A DNA stretch of 64,000 bases from Lithodes maja (taxonomy: Eukaryota > Arthropoda > Malacostraca > Decapoda > Lithodidae), in NCBI GenBank assembly GCA_037953745.1, contig JBAKBP010004258.1, positions 1 to 64,000 on the forward strand. Reading direction: 5' to 3'. Below are positions 55,871 through 64,000 of the stretch, piece after piece (position 1 is the stretch's first letter; each line of letters opens with the position of its first letter). The position numbers and the translations under genes were made by a program. The notes beneath the pieces were generated by a model. That model was not told the DNA's origin, ran no database searches, and worked only from the letters and a program-made list of their open reading frames with translations.

Positions 55871-56036
55871 TTCGGCAATACTCTACGGTATATCCCCTAC
55901 CATTCTCAAGCCATTTCCTACCATACGAGGTGAATAATAGCGGTTTTAGTGGCTGCCGACACGTTGTCGTCGCTGGGGTTTAGCGTTACATACATTGCCG
56001 ACGACAACGTGTCGTCGCTGGGGCTCAGTGGGTTAA

Positions 56037-57146
56037 TTTTATATATCGCAGTCCCTTGACCAGATAGTGATTGAGCCAAATGTTGAGCTGTAAACATGCA
56101 TACATTCTATAAGAGTTTCTCACTTTCTCACATAAAAAAAAACACAGATTCATCCATTTTCCGTGTCGAGTGTTCCCGCCATTGAACATAGTGACGTCAG
56201 GGTAAACACGCCAGTGCTCGCCACATAAAATAACTTATATAAGCTATATTTCTATGTTGTTAGGACACATTAATGAAAGTTCTTCAGTATCATATCCCTA
56301 ACACCAAGCAGATCCCAATGGACATTGTAGTTAGAATAGGTTTCATCCCTGAAATTCACCTTTAACTCTATAAAACAACACTCTAGTATTGGACACAAAA
56401 CACACATGAAAGGTTTTAACAGGTTTTATTCCTTAACCCGGGAACTGATGGAAACTCTTATGAGTTTTACTGGGCGACTGCGGGGAGACTCTTATGATCC
56501 TAGGCCTAAAAAAAAACATTTAAAACACCCCAGTAGCACTTTATTTTTTTATTTTTTATTTATTTTTTGCCCCTCGGCCATGCCACATATCACTCCTCCA
56601 CATCCCCTCCTTACCCCGATCCCCACCCCCACCCCCCTTCAATTATCATCTATTTTCCCTGTTATTCCCTTATTCTTAGGTATACTTTCGTGCTAACATT
56701 AGCGAGTTGCTAGCAGGGCGTGGTCATATGTGTATCTATGCGTGGGAAAGAGAGAGAGATAGAGATATTGAGCTCAGTGTCTCTCCAAGCCTCGGCAGCT
56801 GGCTCACACTTGATGAATGAAACTCACTTTCAATTCGCGATTTTGACCATCCAAACACTTTTCCCACTTGTTTTATTGTTGTAACATGTTACTATCTTCA
56901 TATTAAATGTAAAATAGGTGCATATGGATAAGTATTAATGATATTTATGGTAAAATAACGATTTTAGTGAGGAAACAGTGTAAATACCTCCGCACAGGCG
57001 TGTGGTGTATATTACTTAGGGTGCGCAGCCCAGAGGTTTATACCTAGGGTACAATCCCAATATGTCTCTGGAAAAGTAAACATAACATTCATGTATAGAG
57101 AATAATAATGTTACAACTGAACATATGAATAATAACACATAGAGAG
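56037..57146. other. Spacer, nothing recognised
   Basis: Low-complexity T and C runs occur near 56540-56640. No recognisable gene or shared repeat. Confidence 0.45.
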
Positions 57147-57652
57147 TGTCGAGACTCGTAAGTAACTCGACAGTTTAGGTTAAGTAAACATACTGGACGT
57201 TCAAATTAGGCGCCAGTATTAGGCTAAGTTATACAGTATATCTATATAAAAGATATATACTATTTAGTATTAAGTCTTTATGGGTTTATTATCCATTATT
57301 ATATCGGGTTGTCATTATAATAAATCCGGTATATCTTGTAGTTAGTTAAATGACGCATTGGTAGATAAGATAACTGCGCATGCGTCATATTCGGGAACCT
57401 GAGGGTCCCTCGCTTCAAGACAAATCAGAATCGCTTTCGCTACGGCCTCAAGAACATCTCCTTCTAGCCGCTCCAATACAACCATCTGTTTCCTGCTAAG
57501 TCATCCTAATTCTTATATCTAAGTGGCCACTATTTCTTCTATCTATTCCTACCACTATCATTGAGCTACCTATCCCTATCAACCAATAAAAGTAAGTTAA
57601 CTCTTGTGAGTTCATAGGTAAATTCCGCTTTGTTTACTATCGAATTCTCACA
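57147..57652 (+). repeat. BEL 5' LTR
   Basis: Begins TGTCGAGACTCGTAAG and ends TTCTCACA, 506 bp, three bases before the primer site. It contains CAATAAAAG near 57584, a possible polyadenylation signal. Confidence 0.85.
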
Positions 57653-57655
57653 ATA

Positions 57656-57666
57656 TGGTCCTTCGA
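57656..57666 (+). other. Primer binding site, tRNA-Tyr type
   Basis: TGGTCCTTCGA is the complement of the CCA end and last acceptor bases of animal tRNA-Tyr (TCGAAGGACCA), a primer known for BEL/Pao elements. The match stops after 11 bases. Confidence 0.75.
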
Positions 57667-58679
57667 TACCTCTGACTTTTGCCTTATGCTGTCTGTTCTT
57701 CTTTGTCTTTTCTTTCTTCTGCTTTCCTATTGTCTACTATTTCCTAGCTATTCATTCTTTCTGTTCCCTATTTCCGCTTCCCTGGTGTCCCCTGTAGGTT
57801 TGTGGGCTGGGGTTTGTTGTCTTTGGCCTAATTTCCTCCGGGTCCTGCTTATTTTGCCCGACCATATGAGCCGCCGCCATGTGTTTCCGTCTGCCACCTT
57901 TGGCGGGGGGGGGGGGGGGGGGGAGGACTATGGGCGTGAGAGCACTTTTTGCCCCAAGCATATTAGGTAGGTTTCACCTTTAGGCAATATATATGTCAGG
58001 GAAATTTATGTGGGCAAGCCAGTGTACCACCCATTTTTCCATGTGGAAACTTTTTCCCAAGGGGGTGCTAGGGTGGACACTTTCTAGTCCTCTGCGGCCT
58101 GGGAGAGCCACTTCATCAATAATTATGTGGTAGGTTATAGGCTAGGTATATAATTGCAACAATTAAATAAATGTAAAGTAGAATTATAAGGGTTAAATTG
58201 AATTTGTTCGGTCTTAACTAAATTTAAAGGGTGTAATTACCACAAACATTTTGGGCTAGCCTAGTTTATTATATGTTTACAATTTAAATTTGGCTTGTTA
58301 CACCCTTTTGGCCTCACCTTCCTTAGTGTAATCTAACATTTTGCCGCATATTATGTAAGGTTTACCATTTAACTTTAAGTGTGGAGATACTTGTGCGCTT
58401 GTGAATCCTCGAAGGAGGAGATACGGGCGCTATATAAGTAACCAGAAGATTATTATTATTACTTATGTGTTGTCCGTTTACTTTTATTATTGCGTTCCGT
58501 GTCATATTTCCCGCTTATTTTGCCCTACCCCGACATCACACTTTTCATTAATTATTACGTTTGAGTCGGGGTTCCCTATATCTTGCCTTTATTGGCGTCA
58601 GCTAACTTTCTGAGTGCGCTTTACGTCCATATAGGTAAGATATAGTATTATTCTATTCTATTTCCTGTGTATTGCCATC
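57667..58679 (+). other. BEL leader with a LINE 3' end
   Basis: Non-coding leader. A G run lies at 57905-57923. At about 58378-58463 the sequence GGCGCTATATAAGTAACCAG followed by ATTATTATTATT is the 3' end and tail of an L2/CR1-type LINE, probably a short insertion into the leader, although it could be an old part of it. Confidence 0.55.
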
Positions 58680-61600
58680 ATGTCGTTGACACTGTCCCAG
58701 TACAAACGACGCAAGGGGGGTATCAAGAGTGGTTTGGCTAGGATCACCAAAGATATTACTACATTTTTAGTTAATGCAGATAATGATGCGATTGAGGCTA
58801 AATTGGCTTCGGTATTAAGACAACTCGAAGATTTGAATTTATGTCGCCGCGAAATGGAAACGCTCTATGAAGATGACGCCGAGTATTTCGCGGACATAGA
58901 AACAGACGTGGATTATATAGTGTGTCTTGATAAAGTTATCATCCTCCTCAAAGGTAAGCTAAAACACAAGGAGCCAAATCGTGCTGCAGTTAACAAAAAT
59001 GCCGGTATAAGATTGCCGAAAATAACCCTTCCTGTGTTTGACAGTGATCCCACTCTATTGCTGGGATTCTGGGATATGTTCCACTGTAGTGTCCACAGCA
59101 ATGCGGAGCTCAGTGACATCCAAAAATTCACCTACTTAAGAGGTCAACTGAATGGCGAGGCAAAACAACTCATTGAAGGTTTCGCAATTGAGGGAGCCAG
59201 CTACCAAACAGCGGTTGCCCTTCTAAAGAAAACCTATGGGCACAGGGATAGAATTAAGGCGGCACATATATCTAACCTTACTACTTTGAATCCTCCCTCT
59301 TACAATGTCGAGGAACTAAAGGGATTCTATGCTAGTTTTGAAAGTACACTGAGGTCAATAGAGACCCTACAAATTACCCTTCAGGAAGCTAGTGTTGTAA
59401 TTCTCATGAATAAATTGCCATCCCCACTAAAGGAAACATTAAAGAGAACTTTAGGTGAAGAAGGTCTGGATTTAGAAAGGTTTGTCCAGGCTTACCAGAC
59501 AGAAGTGTTTAACATGGAAAGTGTAGCAGAACGGACTACACCACACATACCAGTTGCTTCAGCATCCTTTGCGGTGCAGGAGGCCTCGGTGCGAAGGAAG
59601 GGTTGCAAGTTGTGCGAAGGGGCACATGCATGGTTTAAGTGTCTCAAATTCAAAACCAGTGCTCTGAAAGTAAAACGCGCAAAGCAACTCAACCTTTGCA
59701 CCGGGTGCTTATCTTCAACCCACGGGAGCAATGGTTGTGTGAACCCTGACATCCACAGCTGCAAGTTCTGTCAAAACAGACACTACCATATCCTCTGTCA
59801 GTCCAGATCTCAATGGGACGGTGCAAAGAAGGAGCAAAAACCTCAACAGGTAACAAAGACCAAGACGCAAACTACCACGATGTCTGTGTCGTCAAAGAAG
59901 ACTAGTATTATCCTCCCAACTGTAATGCTGCCAACAGTTAAGGAATCAAGAGGAACAGTCAAGATGAGAACACTGCTGGATCAGTGCTCACAGCGCACCT
60001 TCATCTTAAATTCCGCTCTAGACTCGATCCATTATATAAAAGTGGGTGATGAAGAGCTAGAGTTGCGAGGGTTTACCGGAGCATGTGAGAGCAGAAAGTA
60101 CCCAGTAGTGTCCTTCAATTACAAGTTCCGGGGCAGAAACTATCCTCTACAAGCAGTTGTTGTAGAAACTCTCCCGGATCACAAAGGATCAGAATGCCTT
60201 GAAGCAGACATGAGAGTTTTGAGAGACAAAGGTTACAAATTAGCTGATCCTCTAATGACACAGACATCTCGGCTGGACTTGTTGGTTGGTGCCGATTATT
60301 ATTATGACTTAGTGCGGCCAGGGTACAAGAAAGAGGGTGACATAATTCTCTTGCCCACTAAATTTGGTTATGCACTAAGTGGCTCCTGCCATAACGACAA
60401 GTCTAGCGCCCAAGTAGAGGTAGTTACAATTTTGAAAGTTGCGGTCACCCCGATGGATCAATATATATCCACGGCATCAAGTAATCCATGTCATAATGAA
60501 TTAAAATGTATGTGGGAACTGGATCATCTAGGTATTTCTCCAAATGAAGATTCAAAGGAAAACATGACTGCGTTGGACATATACAAGGATACAGTAACAT
60601 ACTCTGCACAGAATCAGCAATATGAAGTCAGGCTGCCATGGAACCAACATAAAGAGAAGCTGCCTTCTAATTATGGTTTAGCAGCGGGTTGCCTAAGGGG
60701 TCTGCAGAAGCGTTTCAAGCAAGAACCTGTCTATTGTAGTCACTACACCAACGTTTTCCAAGATCAACTTCATCGTGATTTTATTGAAGAGGTTCCTTTC
60801 GGTGTTACTGAAAACAGTCATTATTTGGCACATCACGGGGTCACCAAGAATAACACAACGACGCCCGTTCATATTGTGTACGACTGTTCCGCTAGTATTG
60901 GCAAAGGCAGGCCAAGTCTTAATGACTGCCTTTACACAGGGCCATCACTGGTGCCAGATCTAGCAAAAATATTGCTGCGATTCAGGGTACACAAATATGC
61001 CTGGATAAGTGACATCGAGAAGGCCTTTCTCATGTTGAGACTTCATGAAGAAGATCGTGACTATACCCGATTTCTGTGGCCAAAGGATCCCTTGGATTTA
61101 TCTTCACCCTTACTTTGCTAACGATTTAAGGTAGTGTTGTTCGGGGCGACTTGCTCACAGTTTCTTCTTAATGCCACGATCTTAAAACATCTTTCCATTA
61201 TTAAAGAGGATTCCGGAGTTGTGGAGGCTATTAAGGAAGGTTTGTACATTGACAACCTCCAGGGTACAGGCAGTGATGAAGAGACTGTCGTTCAGCATTA
61301 CTGGGATGCCCAAAGAATAATGTCTCAAGCACATTTATATCTCAGAGAATGGGCTACCAATAGTCCTCAACTGCATGACCTCCTGCAATTGGATGGTGTT
61401 GCTGCCAAGAATCAAGAGCGAGTGAAGACATTAGGACTCTTATGGTTACCTGACTCTGATCTGTTGACGTTCAATGCTAGTCTCCCAGAGACCAATAAGG
61501 CAACAAAGAGAGAGTGCTTAAGAGTGGCGGCACAACTGTTCGATCCACTCGGTGTACTACTGCCCGTTACAATAAGGTCCAGAATTTTCTTACAGCAATT

Positions 61601-63959
61601 ATGGAGACTGAAACTAGATTGGGACGATCCACTACCTGACGACTGCGCTACCGAATGGTCTACAGTTACCAAGGACCTGCACCTCTGCTGTGACTTTACT
61701 TATCCTCGGAGGACGGTATATGCTGATTCGGTGGAACTTCATGCGTTTAGCGATGCAAGTGGTGTCGCCTATGGCACTGCAATATATTTTGTGAACCCGG
61801 AACATAGCTGTCTGGTCATCGCTAAAGCAAAGGTCGCTCCCATAAGATTCATAACAATACCAAGTCTAGAGCTAACTGCTGCTTTGCTAGCCGCCAGATT
61901 AATCAAATTTGTGGAGGAAGCCTATCATAAAATTGTAAAAGTCAACAAAATTGTATTATGGTGTGACAGCCAGGTTACATTGCATTGGTTGCGTAGTATG
62001 AAGAAGCTTCCAGTGTATGTCGCAAACCGAGTTGACAAAATAAAATCCCTTCTTCCGACTGTAGACTTCCGGTACGTGTCCTCTAAAGAAAACCCTAGTG
62101 ACTTACTGTCTAGAGGTGTTTCGGCAAAACATCTGAAATCTTCTGCGTTTTGGTGGGATGGGCCCATGTGGCTCCGAAACAAAGACGAGTGGCCAGAAGA
62201 TATAATACCAGATGACCCAATGCCCAAGGTAACTAGCCAAGTCATTGGGACCAATGATAAACAAGACACACAGTTATGGAACTGGGAAGAATATGGCAGT
62301 TATGATAAATTAATTCGGATAGTTGCATGGACTATTCGATACAAGAATAATTTGAAGGCAAAAATTAAAGGGACGTCTCCCACAGACAGTGCCCTCCTCA
62401 GCATAAAGGAGCTAAAAGTAGCAGAAAAGATTATAGCTCAAAGATGCCAGCAGGAATGCTTCCCAAAGGAGTACGAGATGCTGTCTGGTGACAAGGGTAC
62501 TCGCAATAATTTGGTAAACCAATTAGGACTTGTCATGAAGGGAGGATTAATTGTATGTGAAGGTAGATTGAAGTTAGCGGCTCTTCCGGATTCAATGAAA
62601 TATCCGATACTACTGCCTTCCAAACATCCTTTCACTACCATGCTCATCAATATGTGTCATCGTGTCTGTTGTCACTATGGAGTTAATCATGTGGTCGGAT
62701 ATATACGGCAAAACTGGTGGATTCCTAAGATAAGACAAGCGGTAAAACAAGTGACCAGTAAGTGTATAACCTGTCGTAAAATACAGGGTAATACCTACGC
62801 GAAAGCTAGAGTACCTCCTCTACCAGACATCAGGACTTCTCCTAGAGATCCCTTCGAGGTCACGGGGGTTGATTATACAGGAGCAATTCCTGTCCGGGGC
62901 TCACACAACAACAAGGCTTATATGCTTTTATTTACGAGCGCTACTACAAGAGCTATCCACATTGAAGTAGTTAGCAATATGAGCTGTGACAGCTTTTCCA
63001 TGCATTCCGGAGATTTTGTAGTAGGCAGGGATTTCCACAGATAATATTAAGCGACAATGCTGCTACATTTGTGGGAGCTTCCAGACACTTGGAAGACATC
63101 CAAAGCGATCCCAGTCTTCAGGCTCATCTTGCCGAAATCCGATGTGAATGGCGTTTTATCCCAGCACGTGCGCCTTGGTTCGGGGCTATTTGGGAGACAG
63201 CCATAGGTATTGTGAAGGCTGGGCTTAAACAGGTACTAGGTCGTGCTCTAGTCTCCTTTGAGGAACTAACTACTGTCCTATTGGAGCTGGAGGCTACCGT
63301 GAATGATCGCCCTTTAACATATGTCTCGGGTGATCTGGAGGACCCTTGCCCTATTACCCCATCCATGCTGGTTAAAGGTCGTAGACTTCGTGACTTCCCA
63401 AAGGACCTAACTCAGCTAGATGAGCTGCTGGATCCTAGTTACATTAGTAAAGCAGCGATACACAGCAGGTACAATTACATCAATAAATTGATCCAGGACC
63501 TATGGAGGCGTTGGTCTAATGAATACTTGGCATCACTACGAGAAGCCTATAAGAATAAAAGAGGCTCATCAAGCAGTGTATGGCCATTGGCCAAAGATAA
63601 ATTACATCGTGCTTATACATGACGAGGGACCTCGTGTCCTTTGGAAACTTGGTAGGGTAGTTAGACTCTATCCCGGATGAGATGTTCTGGTTAGAGTGGT
63701 TCAGATTAGAACAAAGACTGGCCTGACCACTCGACCCATCGTCAAGTTGTATCCATTGGAACAGGAAATCGAAAGCATTTCGATCCCTCGACCGGCGGGC
63801 ACTGGTGATGGTGTTAGCTCTCACGACTCCACCCCTATGTCACCAGCGGTAGCTGGACCATCCGCCAGTAACCATCCTGTTGGAAGATTACCTCTTCGCC
63901 GAGCCGCTGTTAGCTCTTCACAGCTTTGGAGATCTAACATCGCTGCGGGATTATTGTAG
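58680..63959 (+). pseudogene. BEL/Pao gag-pol polyprotein, four lesions
   Basis: Start chosen at 58680 (ATCATGTCG, first Met of an 813-codon frame). Gag has LRGQLNGEAKQLIEGF, a block of the DUF1759 type, and Cys/His knuckles (CKLCEGAHAWFKC, CTGCLSSTHG, CKFCQNRHYHILC). Protease: RTLLDQCSQRTFIL, where the usual third active-site residue Gly is Cys. RT: VHIVYDCSAS, WISDIEKAFLML and YIDNLQG (BEL elements often have YxDN). RNase H: FSDASGVAYG, LWCDSQVTLHW, ENPSDLLSRG. Integrase: HHCC, TGVDYTGAIP, LSDNAATFVG, WFGAIWETAIG, all three acidic residues present. Lesions: TAA at 61119-61121, frameshifts near 63030 and 63605, TGA near 63678. Final stop TAG at 63957-63959. Confidence 0.93.
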
Positions 63960-64000
63960 ATAATGTTTATATTGGTGGTGGCAATGTGTCGAGAATCGTA
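63960..64000 (+). repeat. Polypurine-rich tract and start of the BEL 3' LTR
   Basis: TTGGTGGTGGCAATG precedes TGTCGAGAATCGTA (63987-64000), which matches the start of the 5' LTR at 13 of 14 bases. The LTR continues beyond the window. Confidence 0.85.

Larger units (their letters stand above)
51514..56036 (-). mobile_element. piggyBac DNA transposon, 4515 bp between TTAA sites
   Basis: TTAA at 51514-51517 and 56033-56036 flank inverted ends: left CCCACTGAGCACCAGC, right (reversed) CCCACTGAGCCCCAGC. Near the right end CGACGACAACGTGTCGTCG is almost self-complementary and the phrase ACGTTGTCGTCGCTGGGG or its complement recurs at 55960-56022, giving subterminal repeats. A decayed transposase lies on minus. 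Ends of the same family border the element at 27.5-37.4 kb. Confidence 0.93.
57147..64000 (+). mobile_element. BEL/Pao LTR retrotransposon, cut by the window end
   Basis: 5' LTR at 57147-57652, tRNA primer site, leader, one long gag-pol, purine-rich tract, and the first 14 bases of the 3' LTR at 63987-64000 (TGTCGAGAATCGTA against TGTCGAGACTCGTA at 57147). Domain order is gag, protease, RT, RNase H, integrase. The left target duplication cannot be checked because the right flank lies outside the window. Confidence 0.92.

Overview
This is repeat-rich animal nuclear DNA in which I can find no convincing host gene, rRNA or functional tRNA. Every coding region I recognise belongs to a transposable element. 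The mix points to an arthropod, most likely a decapod crustacean: DIRS1-like tyrosine-recombinase retrotransposon, BEL/Pao, several Jockey-superfamily LINEs, piggyBac with many TTAA-flanked small elements, and long (GA)n, (CA)n and (TA)n tracts with two kilobase minisatellites. The organism call is inference; no species marker is present.

Layout. 1-18 kb: simple repeats, a 32-bp minisatellite (3.58-4.96 kb), a tRNA-Thr-like SINE in two copies (one split by a LINE fragment), a 25-bp minisatellite of about 81 units (7.62-9.65 kb), LINE 3' ends, TTAA MITEs and a 5'-truncated L2/CR1-type LINE (13.2-15.6 kb, minus). 18-25 kb: a truncated CR1-type LINE, more MITEs and a mariner-like MITE. 25.2-39.7 kb: a nest. 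A CR1-type LINE with an esterase-like ORF1 and an endonuclease/RT ORF2 is split by one TTAA MITE, by a second TTAA element of the piggyBac family seen at 51.5-56.0 kb, and by a SINE-like insert in its 3' UTR. The second TTAA element is itself split by a 9.46-kb Ty3/Gypsy retrotransposon with paired 1850-bp LTRs and a CCGC duplication. 40-42.2 kb: a LINE lies inside another TTAA MITE and carries in its RT a 242-bp LINE 3' end with a 12-bp duplication. 42.4-50.8 kb: a DIRS1-like element with inverted terminal repeats and an internal complementary region, on the minus strand. 51.5-56.0 kb: a 4.5-kb piggyBac element with a decayed transposase. 57.1-64.0 kb: a BEL/Pao element whose 3' LTR is cut by the window end after 14 bases.

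The most unusual object is the Gypsy element. On the minus strand its order is gag, zinc knuckle, protease, integrase, then RT and RNase H. Integrase lies before RT, as in Copia and in the Gmr1 group of Gypsy elements, and its gag has a SCAN-like capsid region, a known Gmr1 trait. The nest gives a relative order of events: LINE, then TTAA element, then Gypsy. All large coding regions carry stops or frameshifts, so what stands is a layered fossil record with the Gypsy insertion the youngest large layer (LTRs about 99% identical by eye).
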